From the NCBI RefSeq assembly GCF_009928415.1, contig NZ_JAABNN010000027.1:1-45924 (forward strand): a stretch of 45,924 nucleotides of DNA, written 5' to 3'. This document shows, piece by piece, positions 1 through 8,297 of this stretch. The notes under the pieces are model-generated. The model had not been told where the DNA came from, made no database searches, and was given only the letters and a program-made list of their open reading frames with translations. Each line of letters starts with the position of its first letter. The stretch's first letter is position 1. The stretch comes from Bacillus sp. USDA818B3_A (GTDB lineage: Bacteria > Bacillota > Bacilli > Bacillales > Cytobacillaceae). The position numbers were made by a program, and so were the translations under genes.

Positions 1-2
1 AA

Positions 3-380
3 GAAGGGCTTCGTTCATTGACATTAAAAGGAAAAGAAGGGGCAGAAATGATTCAGCGCCTGTTAGCCTCGTTCCGCAGTGAGCCGTTAAAAAACTTAGG
101 ATTCATGAATACACTTGCCAGTGAGGATTATCAGACAAGTATCCGAGTAACAAAAGATGACGAACAAGTGATTCAAATGCCAAAGTCGAATGTTTTGAAA
201 TATATTTTTGAAGATGGTTCATGGGTATGTTTACGTCCATCTGGAACAGAGCCAAAAGTAAAATTCTACTTTGGTGTAAACAGTTCAAGTTTGGCAGAGA
301 GCAAGCAAAAACTGCAAACTATTGAAAAAGATTTTATGGAATTGGTTGATAAAAAAGTCAAAATGGTTCAAATGAAATAA
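3..380 (+). CDS. pgcA: Phosphoglucomutase/phosphomannomutase, C-terminal part (5' end outside window)
   Basis: The reading frame is open from the first bases of the window, so the gene starts upstream and only about 125 C-terminal residues are seen. They contain the RPSGTEPK phosphate-binding loop of domain 4 of alpha-D-phosphohexomutases (in LRPSGTEPKVKFYF), preceded by the EGLRSLTLKGKEGAE segment found in Bacillus PgcA. Family members of about 580 residues interconvert Glc-6-P and Glc-1-P, feeding GalU (two copies here) for teichoic acid and EPS sugars; some accept mannose phosphates. It ends at TAA and a bidirectional terminator lies about 120 bp downstream. A second, broken homologue is at the other end of the window (44546-45915). 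Family assignment is firm. Glucose versus mannose specificity cannot be told from this fragment. Confidence 0.9.
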   Translation, partial: EGLRSLTLKGKEGAEMIQRLLASFRSEPLKNLGFMNTLASEDYQTSIRVTKDDEQVIQMPKSNVLKYIFEDGSWVCLRPSGTEPKVKFYFGVNSSSLAESKQKLQTIEKDFMELVDKKVKMVQMK

Positions 381-500
381 TTAAAGAAAACGGTTGCTAT
401 TAGTGAGGAAAGCTAAAAAATTCTACTTAATAGTAGGTCCCAGTTAAAGTAGGCTGTTAATTTTTGCTCCAATCAACTGAGTTTTTTAACTGAACTAGAT

Positions 501-551
501 AATAAAAAAGGTATATTTCTCATTACTAAAGAGGAATATACCTTTTTTATT
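501..551. terminator. Bidirectional intrinsic terminator between pgcA and tagA
   Basis: A 21-nt arm (501-521) pairs with 531-551 with about one G-T pair. The outer ends of the arms are A-rich and T-rich, so each strand has a T tract after the stem. It sits between the convergent phosphoglucomutase and TagA genes and can stop both. Confidence 0.85.
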
Positions 552-662
552 ATAGGAATAAATATTATCAATTACCATGATTTAAAAAAGTCTTGCTTTT
601 ATAAGAATAAATAGTCGACTTAGTATTCACTTTTAGTTAAAGTCGCATTTTATTAGTATAAT

Positions 663-1448
663 TTAATGATTCTTTAAAAAATCAAAGAATTTCAATGTTC
701 TTGCAAAGAAGGAGTTGTTACGTAACTCGTGTCTAAACACGCGATTTAAAAATACAGGAATAGCAAACATTCGCTTGGATCTAGATGGCTGCCTAATTAA
801 ACGATAAAGCCATTCAAGATTAAGGGTGCGCCAGAACTTTGGAGCCCGTTTATCCACACCTGCCCAGACGTTAAGACAACCTCCTATTCCCATAAAAATC
901 CCCTTCTCGAATTCATGGAGATTTTGTGCAATCCATTTTTCCTGTTTAGGAAAACCAAGGCCGACAAAAACGAGGTCGGGCTTTCTTTTTTTTATCACAT
1001 TAATGATATCTTCTTGGGCTTGCTCAGATTTAAAGTAACCATGGTGATAACCAACAATGTTAATATTGCCGTACTTCCTCTTAATATTCAAAGCGGTTAA
1101 ATCAATAACGTGAGGCTTTGTGCCTAATAGGTATACACTATAATGATTTTCATTAGCTAATTTAAGGAGTTTTTCCATCAGGTCGAATCCTGCAAGTCTT
1201 TCCTGGAGAGGCTTACCCAATATTTTGGAAGCAAAAACAATTCCTATTCCATCTGGTATTACGTAATCAGACTTTTTTATTATTCTCTCATAGGAAGCAT
1301 TGGATTGTGCATAAGTAACAATTTCCGGATTAGCAGTTACAATGAACGTTTTTTGGTCGTTAATAATCCGTGTATGAACAACACTAACAAGTTCATTCAT
1401 GCTATTATTGACAAAATTGTATCCGAGTACTTGCTGATAATTAAGCAT
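663..1448 (-). CDS. tagA: N-acetylglucosaminyldiphosphoundecaprenol N-acetyl-beta-D-mannosaminyltransferase (TagA/TarA, WecG family)
   Basis: 261 aa, normal for the GT26 WecG/TagA/CpsF family. It adds ManNAc from UDP-ManNAc to GlcNAc-PP-undecaprenol, the first committed step of the WTA linkage unit, at the inner face of the membrane. Visible family signatures are VTANPEIV (about 37-44), PDGIGIV (65-71, with the conserved Asp), the RLAGFD segment (84-89) and GLGFPKQEKW (163-172). Thr38, Asp66 and Arg84 match the positions reported as important in Thermoanaerobacter TagA. The C-terminal basic, aromatic tail (EWLYRLIRQPSRSKR) is the usual membrane-contact region. ATG start with a GGGAG upstream. 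It is transcribed alone, divergent from the tagB-type gene, and ends at a terminator. Confidence 0.93.
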   Translation of the reverse strand: MLNYQQVLGYNFVNNSMNELVSVVHTRIINDQKTFIVTANPEIVTYAQSNASYERIIKKSDYVIPDGIGIVFASKILGKPLQERLAGFDLMEKLLKLANENHYSVYLLGTKPHVIDLTALNIKRKYGNINIVGYHHGYFKSEQAQEDIINVIKKRKPDLVFVGLGFPKQEKWIAQNLHEFEKGIFMGIGGCLNVWAGVDKRAPKFWRTLNLEWLYRLIRQPSRSKRMFAIPVFLNRVFRHELRNNSFFARTLKFFDFLKNH

Positions 1449-1761
1449 AATTTTTTATCTCCCAATTCGAAAAAGCGAATGTAAAGTTATTGTTCGAAAA
1501 TATTTATTGAAATATTCTAATGACCATAATTAGAGTGAATTTATATCATTACAATATTTAGAAATAAATCATCTAAGTAAAGCTATTTATTTATACAAAA
1601 CTAGTATAATTGTAACATAAAATTCACTTATTAGTCAGCATCTAACACAAATTTACAATTCCTCAATGGATATTGACATTTTTTTATAAAATACTACAAT
1701 ACTTATAGGAAACTAGTAAACTAATATAATAGGGAAATTTATCGTATAGGGGGTAGAGTAA
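1449..1761. promoter_or_regulatory. Divergent AT-rich control region between tagA and the tagB-type gene
   Basis: This 313-bp gap has no credible ORF. It must hold the start signals for both divergent teichoic acid transcripts. On the plus strand TTGACA at 1673-1678 is a perfect -35. The nearest -10 is TACAAT at 1694-1699 (15-bp spacing, short), and TATAAT at 1725-1730 lacks a good -35. The plus-strand transcript would have a leader of about 30-60 nt. No clear consensus promoter was found for tagA on the minus strand. Confidence 0.5.
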
Positions 1762-3060
1762 TTGAAAAGGATTCTAACGAATGGCACTTTTGGCCTAGTA
1801 CATTTAAGCCGATTTAACGTATTAGAAATCAAAGAAGTCGTCATTGCTACTTATTTATTACTTTTTAAGTGTGTCTTTTTCTTCTTTTCTTTAAGCCCCC
1901 AAAAGCAAAAAGTTGTTTTTGTTGTTTCCTTTGAGGAAAATGCCTATTACATTCATCAAGAAATGGTAATGCGCAACGTACCCTTTGAAATTGTCTTTTT
2001 ATGTAAGCCATCACTGTTGAAGAACCTTCAATCAAAACTTCCTGATACAAAAATTATTCCATTTGAAGCGCCCAAAGTGTTTTTTTGGTTTCAATCAATC
2101 TATCATCTTGCAACGGCAAAAGTAGTAATTGTTGATAATTATTTTGCCTTTTTATCTTCGATTAAATTCAAACGAAATGTAGAATGTTTCCAAGTTTGGC
2201 ATGCTGCTGGAGCATTAAAAAAATTCGGTTTAAAAGATAAGTCGACTTCAAATAGACGAAATGCTGCCATAAAACGGTTTAAAAAGGTTTATGAAAAATT
2301 TAATAAAATAGTTGTCGGTTCAGAAGAAATGGCGGATATTTTTATGGAGTGCTTTGATGTTCCATCTGAAAATATCTTACGGATGGGAATTCCGAGAACG
2401 GACTTTTTTTATGAAGAAGACAATCAAGAAAAGGTAAAGTCTCTCTTATATAAAGAACACCCATTCTTGAAGGATAAAAAAGTCATTCTCTATGCACCTA
2501 CATTTCGAGACACTCAACTTGATCATTTTAAATTTGAGCTCGATATAGAAAAAATGTACAGTGAATTAAAAGAAGATTATGTTTTACTCATAAAATTGCA
2601 TCCGGCTGTGAAATATAATAGTGATTTACAGACTCTATATCCTGAATTTTTATATGACTTTTCCAAATATAAAGGAATAAATGAACTATTGGTGGTAACT
2701 GATTATTTGATAACTGACTATTCCTCCATTCCCTTTGAGTTTGCTTTATTAAATAAACCAATGATTTTTTACCCTTATGACTTAGAAGAATATCAGTTAC
2801 AAAGAGGGGTTATACCTAATTACATCGAACAGGTTCCTGGACCGGTTGTGTTTAAAACAGAGGAAATAATTAACCGCTTGAAGCGGGATCAATTTGACCT
2901 TGGACAGGTTTATGAGTTTTCAAATCGATGGAATCGTTATTCGAATGGAAAATCGTCAGGAAATCTTGTCCAGTATATCATAGCCCAATTAGAGGTAGCT
3001 CCTGCTAGCCAAGTAAATCAACTAGATGTAACACCTACTGGCAAGTCAATTTGGAGGTAG
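1762..3060 (+). CDS. tagB: CDP-glycerol glycerophosphotransferase, TagB-type (WTA primase)
   Basis: 432 aa, Glyphos_transf family (PF04464). TagB adds the first glycerol-3-phosphate from CDP-glycerol to ManNAc-GlcNAc-PP-undecaprenol at the cytoplasmic membrane face. Motifs seen: VWHAAGALKKFG (145-156, catalytic-type His147), ILYAPTFRD (242-250), KLHPAV (His280) and TDYSSIPFEF (318-327), followed by the YPYDLEEY segment of the nucleotide site. The N-terminus is hydrophobic with aromatic residues (about 26-45), suiting membrane association. Start is TTG with a GGGGG ribosome site about 8 nt upstream; it is the first gene after the control region and lies 3 bp before the next transferase. The HAAG form of the first His motif is what TagB proteins carry, but TarF or another CDP-alditol transferase is possible. 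Confidence 0.8.
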   Translation: MKRILTNGTFGLVHLSRFNVLEIKEVVIATYLLLFKCVFFFFSLSPQKQKVVFVVSFEENAYYIHQEMVMRNVPFEIVFLCKPSLLKNLQSKLPDTKIIPFEAPKVFFWFQSIYHLATAKVVIVDNYFAFLSSIKFKRNVECFQVWHAAGALKKFGLKDKSTSNRRNAAIKRFKKVYEKFNKIVVGSEEMADIFMECFDVPSENILRMGIPRTDFFYEEDNQEKVKSLLYKEHPFLKDKKVILYAPTFRDTQLDHFKFELDIEKMYSELKEDYVLLIKLHPAVKYNSDLQTLYPEFLYDFSKYKGINELLVVTDYLITDYSSIPFEFALLNKPMIFYPYDLEEYQLQRGVIPNYIEQVPGPVVFKTEEIINRLKRDQFDLGQVYEFSNRWNRYSNGKSSGNLVQYIIAQLEVAPASQVNQLDVTPTGKSIWR

Positions 3061-3063
3061 AAT

Positions 3064-4272
3064 GTGAAGAAGTTTACAAAGGTCTTACGTGAGCCGAGAA
3101 AAATTGTTTATAAGTTGTATCACACATTGTTTAATTTAATTGGTTTTTTTCCAATTAAGAAAAATTTAATCATCTTCGAAAGCTTCCTGGGTAAACAATA
3201 TAGTGATAATCCTAGAGCTATTTATGAATATTTACGAGAATATTACCCAAATTATCAACTACTTTGGAGTATAGATAAAAAACAGAAGCGAAGATATCTG
3301 GAGGATAACATACCGTTTATCAATCGTTTCTCAATTAAATGGCTATTTGTTATGCCACGGGCTAATTATTGGGTGATAAACAGCAGAATGCCTTATTGGA
3401 TCAAAAAACCAAGGCATACTATCTATTTGCAGACATGGCATGGTACTCCGCTTAAGAAGTTAGCTGGTGATATGGATGAAATCTATATGCCGGGAACAAC
3501 GACAAAAAGGTATAAGGAAGCCTTCTATAAAGAGGCACAAAACTGGGATTATCTAATCTCACCTAATGCCTATTCAACGGCAATATTTGAGCGTGCGTTT
3601 AAATATGACAGAAGCAAGATTCTTGAGACCGGCTACCCTCGGAATGATTTTCTAAAACAACAAAATACTAAGTCGGCTGATGACAAAATTAAGGACGAAT
3701 TAGGAATTCCAAAGCATAAAAAAGTTATCCTATATGCACCAACCTGGCGCGATAACGAATATTACGGAATAGGCAAGTACAAATTTTCACTCAAGATTGA
3801 TTTTGAACAACTCAGGGATGCTCTTGGTGAAGAGTGTGTGATATTGTTAAGATTGCATTATTTAATTGCGAATCGAGTCGATATTTCAGCTTATAAGAAT
3901 TTTGTGTATGATTTATCTAGTTATGATGATATAAGGGAACTGTATATAATAAGTGATTTACTAATAACCGATTACTCATCGGTGTTTTTTGATTTTCTAT
4001 GTTTGAAACGACCGATTATTTTTTATACTTATGATTTTGAAACCTACCGAGACCATTTAAGGGGATTTTACTTTGATTTGGAAAAGGAGGCCCCTGGCCC
4101 GCTAGTTAAGACGATGGAGCAATTAGTTGTTGCCATACAGCAGGCAATCAAGGAAGGAAGACAACCTTCAGAAGCCATAATAAAATTTCATCAAAAGTTT
4201 TGTCACCTTGAGGATGGTTTTTCAACAAAGAGGGTCGTAAAAAGCGTTTTTTTGGAAAGGGCATCAGAATGA
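3064..4272 (+). CDS. CDP-glycerol glycerophosphotransferase, TagF/TarF-like short form
   Basis: 402 aa, PF04464 family. It carries LQTWHGTPLKKLAGD (122-136, His126), ILYAPTWRD (222-230), LLRLHYL (His265) and TDYSSVFFDF (302-311). The WHGTPLKKLA form is typical of chain-adding TagF/TarF/TarL enzymes rather than the TagB primase. Where most homologues read HP at the second His, this protein reads HY; the His is kept. At about 400 residues it is nearer in length to TarF of ribitol-teichoic-acid strains than to TagF (about 750). GTG start 3 bp after the upstream stop; its 3' end overlaps tagG by 4 nt (ATGA), so the genes are translationally coupled. It may add the second or later glycerophosphates of the linker; polymerase or primase activity cannot be settled from sequence. 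Confidence 0.8.
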   Translation: MKKFTKVLREPRKIVYKLYHTLFNLIGFFPIKKNLIIFESFLGKQYSDNPRAIYEYLREYYPNYQLLWSIDKKQKRRYLEDNIPFINRFSIKWLFVMPRANYWVINSRMPYWIKKPRHTIYLQTWHGTPLKKLAGDMDEIYMPGTTTKRYKEAFYKEAQNWDYLISPNAYSTAIFERAFKYDRSKILETGYPRNDFLKQQNTKSADDKIKDELGIPKHKKVILYAPTWRDNEYYGIGKYKFSLKIDFEQLRDALGEECVILLRLHYLIANRVDISAYKNFVYDLSSYDDIRELYIISDLLITDYSSVFFDFLCLKRPIIFYTYDFETYRDHLRGFYFDLEKEAPGPLVKTMEQLVVAIQQAIKEGRQPSEAIIKFHQKFCHLEDGFSTKRVVKSVFLERASE

Positions 4273-5075
4273 AATCATTAATTCAAATTGTAAAAGAGAA
4301 TGTTACAAATTTTTATCTGATAATTAGACTTTCAGTATTCCAATTAAAGAGTAATAATAATAATAATTATCTAGGTATGTTATGGGAAATTTTAAATCCG
4401 ATGATTCTTATTGGTATTTACTGGCTTGTGTTCGGATTAGGTATTAGGGGCGGGAAACCGGTAGGTGGTATAGACTTTTTGCCATGGATGCTTTCAGGAA
4501 TCTCAGTATGGTTCTTTATATCACAAGCTATTATACAAGGATCAAAGTCAGTGTACTCAAGGATTAAAGTTATTGCAAAAATGAATTTTCCAATGAGTGT
4601 AATTCCTTCATTTGTTATATTTTCCAGGTTCTATCATCATGTGATGCTTGTAATAATTATAATGGGATTACTTTCTTTTTATGGTTATTCTCCAACAATA
4701 TATTTAATTCAACTACCCTATTTTATGATTTTATGCTTATTATTACTAATGGCTATTTCTTTAATTACATCGACACTATCTACCATTATTCGTGATATCC
4801 AAATGGTTTTACCTGCTATTGTTCGAGTATTAATGTATCTCTCGCCCATCTTATGGTCCAATGAGAAATTACCGCCGACAGTTCTGCATTTTTTGAAGAT
4901 AAATCCATTTTATTACATTATTGAAGGATATAGATCCACTTTATTAGGAACAGGCTGGTATTTTATTGAAAATGGAAGGTACACGCTCTATATGTGGTTA
5001 TTAACATTTATTCTGCTTCTAATTGGCTCTATTCTTCATATGAAATTCAAAAAGAACTTTGTCGATTATTTATAA
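4269..5075 (+). CDS. tagG: Teichoic acid ABC exporter permease TagG (ABC-2 type)
   Basis: 268 aa with six hydrophobic segments (roughly 35-57, 70-90, 110-135, 145-170, 175-200, 235-258), the ABC-2 permease pattern of polysaccharide exporters such as TagG, RfbD and KpsM. It flips undecaprenyl-PP-linked WTA across the membrane with the ATPase TagH. The motifs LGMLWEILNP near the N-terminus and INPFYYIIEGYR near the C-terminus are typical of this family. It overlaps the preceding transferase by 4 nt. TagG and TagH are usually adjacent; here the only matching ATPase in the window is 12.3 kb away at 17352-18971 under another promoter. Confidence 0.92.
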   Translation: MKSLIQIVKENVTNFYLIIRLSVFQLKSNNNNNYLGMLWEILNPMILIGIYWLVFGLGIRGGKPVGGIDFLPWMLSGISVWFFISQAIIQGSKSVYSRIKVIAKMNFPMSVIPSFVIFSRFYHHVMLVIIIMGLLSFYGYSPTIYLIQLPYFMILCLLLLMAISLITSTLSTIIRDIQMVLPAIVRVLMYLSPILWSNEKLPPTVLHFLKINPFYYIIEGYRSTLLGTGWYFIENGRYTLYMWLLTFILLLIGSILHMKFKKNFVDYL

Positions 5076-5099
5076 AAAAAGAGGAAGAGGGAAAGACTG

Positions 5100-6764
5100 T
5101 TGGATATAATAAATCTTGGTGAAGGATTGAAATTATCTGAAGTAAGCAATAAAAATGTACACTTGGTGAATGCATACACGATCACCGAAATTCTGGATGC
5201 CGAGACTGAAAAGTTAGAAAGCTTGAAAGAAGAGCTATCTAAAGTCGACTACATTATTATAGATCTAATTAAAGAAAAACCTTTGGAACCAACAAATAGA
5301 GTTCATATATTAGACTTTTTTACCAGGATGCAGCCAATCAAAAAATTTCTTACCATTGTGCAGGATATCGTTCCGCGTCATAAACTACTTCTGCATGAGG
5401 TTTATTATTTTCAAAGTCAGCTTCCTGATAATGAGAAATGGAAAAAATATAATAAAGAGTTAAATGAGCAATATGAGAAATTAAAACAATTTTTTGAATA
5501 TGAAATTGAAACAATACTTATGAAGGATATTGAGAATTTGGATATAGATTCTTACTTCATAAAGTTTTATAAAAACTTATTTAATGATTATGATAAGACA
5601 CAGGAAGTATTTAAAGTACAGTTATGGCATGAAGATTTCCTTAGGAGAACGTGGGACAGTGTCTTAGAGTTCCATGGAGGATATATTACAAAGTTTAAAA
5701 GCATGACCCATCTAGAGTGGCATCAACTTGCTTTTTGGAGCAATTACACGAATCCTATCTCAGGGAAAACAGTTAAGAGAGTACCGAAGTTGAAAAAAGG
5801 TGCAACATATGAAGTTTTACCTACCTTTATTAAAAATGATTTTAATACGAGAATCATTTTTAATTTCTATGGCAGTAATGATAAAGTAATTAGCAGTCAA
5901 AAAGTGGAGGATGGAAATTCGCTTATAACTGTGCCAGAAAATTATAATTACTACAGAATGGGGATAAGGCTTCTGGGATCTGGGGAAGCCATTTTTGAAT
6001 ATATTAAAATAAGGCGATACCGTCAAAAAGGATTTGTATCATCCTTTGACCAAATTGAGTACTTTGATAATAGCGAACCTGTCACCTATCAATTTACGAA
6101 AGCCCCTAAAGCTAACCATTTAGTTATTTGTTTTAGCGGGGTTAAAGTAAGCAGAGCTGAATATGAGTTCCTAGGTGTTTTACGGAATGTATCCGTACAC
6201 AAATTATACTTTTTAGATGACTATGCTACAACAGGAAGCTTTTATCAAGGCAGAAATAAGAGCCAAGCTCTTCAGGAAAATATTATAAAAATTATTAATC
6301 GATACGCCGAAATGTATAATATCCCAAGAGAAAATATCATTACACTTGGGAACTCCAAAGGTGGCGGTGTAGCTTTATATTATGGGTTTAAAATCGGTGC
6401 TGGGGTCATTCTAGCTAGTGGTCCTACACTAAGATGGGGAAAACGATTAAATCAGAACTCGCAGTGGCCAGCAAGTGCATTAAACTATATTGTAGGCGAA
6501 CCAACGATAGAGAATGTAGAATATCTTGATAATATGATAATCAATGCGATACAATCTGCTCCTTCCTATCCTAAAATTTATTTTATGTTAATAGAAAAGG
6601 ATAGTCTCACTCAGCCTTATTTCGATGACTTTAGAAAGACCTTAGAGGAGAAGCAAATAAGTTATTCGATTGATTGGAAGGATGGAGAAGGTCATAATGA
6701 CCTAATAAAGCATGTTGGCGGATGGGCAAAGGGAAAAATTCAACATGATATTTTAAGCCGTTAA
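5100..6764 (+). CDS. Alpha/beta-hydrolase resembling XcbB/CpsF and accessory Sec Asp2
   Basis: 554 aa, no signal peptide or membrane segment seen, so probably cytoplasmic. The C-terminal part (about 330-554) has an alpha/beta-hydrolase plan: GNSKGGGVALYYG with nucleophile Ser419, Asp501 in LIEKDSLTQPY and His532 in GEGHNDLI, a complete and correctly ordered Ser-Asp-His set. This resembles the XcbB/CpsF capsule family and Asp2, which acts as a glycan O-acetyltransferase/esterase in accessory Sec systems; the match is from memory of motifs. The N-terminal 300 residues are unrecognised apart from a beta-rich stretch (about 220-300). TTG start with a purine-rich site (GAGGAAGAGGG) and 24 bp after tagG, so co-transcribed with the WTA genes. 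It may O-acylate or de-acylate the polymer before export. Function is inferred; the hydrolase fold is well supported. Confidence 0.65.
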   Translation: MDIINLGEGLKLSEVSNKNVHLVNAYTITEILDAETEKLESLKEELSKVDYIIIDLIKEKPLEPTNRVHILDFFTRMQPIKKFLTIVQDIVPRHKLLLHEVYYFQSQLPDNEKWKKYNKELNEQYEKLKQFFEYEIETILMKDIENLDIDSYFIKFYKNLFNDYDKTQEVFKVQLWHEDFLRRTWDSVLEFHGGYITKFKSMTHLEWHQLAFWSNYTNPISGKTVKRVPKLKKGATYEVLPTFIKNDFNTRIIFNFYGSNDKVISSQKVEDGNSLITVPENYNYYRMGIRLLGSGEAIFEYIKIRRYRQKGFVSSFDQIEYFDNSEPVTYQFTKAPKANHLVICFSGVKVSRAEYEFLGVLRNVSVHKLYFLDDYATTGSFYQGRNKSQALQENIIKIINRYAEMYNIPRENIITLGNSKGGGVALYYGFKIGAGVILASGPTLRWGKRLNQNSQWPASALNYIVGEPTIENVEYLDNMIINAIQSAPSYPKIYFMLIEKDSLTQPYFDDFRKTLEEKQISYSIDWKDGEGHNDLIKHVGGWAKGKIQHDILSR

Positions 6765-6790
6765 AGCGACCTAAAAAATTTAAGTCAGGG

Positions 6791-6828
6791 ATAAAGGGGA
6801 CTGAAAGAAGCTTCCCTTTATTTTTTTT
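6791..6828 (+). terminator. Intrinsic terminator ending the tagB-tagG-hydrolase operon
   Basis: ATAAAGGG (6791-6798) pairs with CCCTTTAT (6814-6821), followed by an eight-T run. It lies 27 bp after the hydrolase stop codon. Confidence 0.85.
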
Positions 6829-6982
6829 GCCTTAAACTCCAGAATTTACCGCATAATTCTTGTACGTTCTTGTAACAGATTCATTCCTTTTAACCATATA
6901 CTTTATATAGAATATTGTTTAGAATAGTGGTTATCTAATTCGTTTTTACTATTAGAAACTCACAAATTAAGGAAGTATTAGT

Positions 6983-8251
6983 ATGAAAAAAATAGTTTCA
7001 ATGGTTTTATTGTGTATATGCTTAATTTATGGCATGTATCTACTTCATTCCCATACAAGTACAAGTTCTAGCCAAAAAATAAGTAAAAGTACAAGTTCTA
7101 GTCAAAAAAAAAGTGATAGTACAAGTCCCTCTAAAAAGAGTAACAGTCAAGCAGAATCCAACCCCTCAAATAATCAAATCTCACTAGAACCTACTACCAT
7201 CAATAATTCTTTCGAAGATAACGTTTTAAAACTATTTGAAAAGGATTATAAAATAGTAAAGGTGAGTTTTCCAAAAGGCAGTAATCCAAGTAAACAAATC
7301 CAGAAGGCATTAAATCTGGCTAAAGATTCAAAAACATCCATTAAGGTTATAATTCCAAAAGGTAAATATACGTTAAAGGATACACTCCATATCTACAGCA
7401 ATACGTGGCTTTATACGGATCCTGACACCATATTACGGAAATCGGATAAGCACGATGATATCATGCTAATAAATGGTGAATTTAATGCCACATATAAGAA
7501 GTACGGTGGAAATTCTAATATTATAGTAGATGGTGGGGTATGGGATGCTAGGGGTGAAAGCTCGAAACAAAGAACCCCATCTGTCTTTGGTTTTGCGCAT
7601 GGAGAAAATATTATCATCCAACATACAAATGTAAAGAATGTCTATGCAGGACATGCCGTGGATTCCTCTGGAAATAAAAATATCATCATCCGAGATAACA
7701 ATTTCCTTGGTTCTAGGAACGGGAATGAGTATACAGAAGCTATTCAAATTGATGGTATGGTTTCAGATTTGGCGTTTCGAAGATTCGGCAGTGTGGACCT
7801 AACGGTTACCACTAATATGGTGGTAGACAATAATTATTTTGGAAATTCTAATGAAAAGGGTATGAAGGCTTGGGGAGTAGGAATTGGCAGCCATTCAGCT
7901 GCATTGAATAAACCATATTCTAACATCCAAATCTTTAATAATACATTTGAAAGGATGACATATGCAGCTATAAGGGGACACAATTGGGAAAATATCATGA
8001 TAACAGGTAATTACTTCTACGATTGTGTTCTAGGAATCCAAATAGATAGTAGTGGAAAATATTACTATTTAAATAATGGTGAGCACCATCAGGGTTATGG
8101 AAATCTTCTAGTATCTGAATATGAAATAAAAGAAAACCATTTTCTTGGTAAAGAGGGATCATCGATTAAGCTGGATGGAAAAAGTGAAGATTTTGAAGGA
8201 CATATTTATTCAGCGGATAACTCTTTTTATACGCTTAATCTTTCTCATTAA
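6983..8251 (+). CDS. Secreted right-handed beta-helix (pectate-lyase-like) protein
   Basis: 422 aa. The N-terminus (MKKIVSMVLLCICLIYGMYL) is a signal peptide or membrane anchor. A Ser/Lys-rich spacer (about 25-70) includes a 10-residue tandem repeat STSSSQKxS. From about residue 80 on there are parallel-beta-helix features: repeated short strands with Asn/Asp turns such as IIIRDNNFLGS, MVVDNNYFGNS, IQIFNNTFE and IMITGNYFYD, and a start segment (SKQIQKALNLAK) like the pectate-lyase/GH28 superfamily. Such proteins bind or cleave acidic polysaccharides or teichoic acid. No catalytic residues can be assigned with confidence. It has its own AAGGA site and lies between two terminators, so it is a single-gene unit. 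Placement beside WTA and EPS genes suggests a surface glycan lyase or hydrolase; a non-enzymatic wall-binding role is also possible. Confidence 0.7.
   Translation: MKKIVSMVLLCICLIYGMYLLHSHTSTSSSQKISKSTSSSQKKSDSTSPSKKSNSQAESNPSNNQISLEPTTINNSFEDNVLKLFEKDYKIVKVSFPKGSNPSKQIQKALNLAKDSKTSIKVIIPKGKYTLKDTLHIYSNTWLYTDPDTILRKSDKHDDIMLINGEFNATYKKYGGNSNIIVDGGVWDARGESSKQRTPSVFGFAHGENIIIQHTNVKNVYAGHAVDSSGNKNIIIRDNNFLGSRNGNEYTEAIQIDGMVSDLAFRRFGSVDLTVTTNMVVDNNYFGNSNEKGMKAWGVGIGSHSAALNKPYSNIQIFNNTFERMTYAAIRGHNWENIMITGNYFYDCVLGIQIDSSGKYYYLNNGEHHQGYGNLLVSEYEIKENHFLGKEGSSIKLDGKSEDFEGHIYSADNSFYTLNLSH
7058..7147 (+). repeat. 30-bp tandem repeat (three copies) in the beta-helix gene
   Basis: AGTACAAGTTCTAG recurs at 7058 and 7088, and AGTACAAGTCC at 7118, an exact 30-bp period, with A-rich filler between. 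Each unit codes 10 residues (STSSSQKxS type) in the spacer between the signal peptide and the beta-helix. The third copy is degenerate. The repeat is in frame, so copy-number change would alter linker length without breaking the protein. Confidence 0.85.
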
Positions 8252-8257
8252 TGTGAA

Positions 8258-8293
8258 AAAAACTACCTGATAACTAAACCAGGTAGTTTTTTT
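8258..8293. terminator. Bidirectional terminator between beta-helix gene and TagE-type gene
   Basis: AACTACCTG (8261-8269) pairs with CAGGTAGTT (8280-8288), with a T run after it and an A run before it. It serves both convergent genes. Confidence 0.9.
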
Positions 8294-8297
8294 GTTC

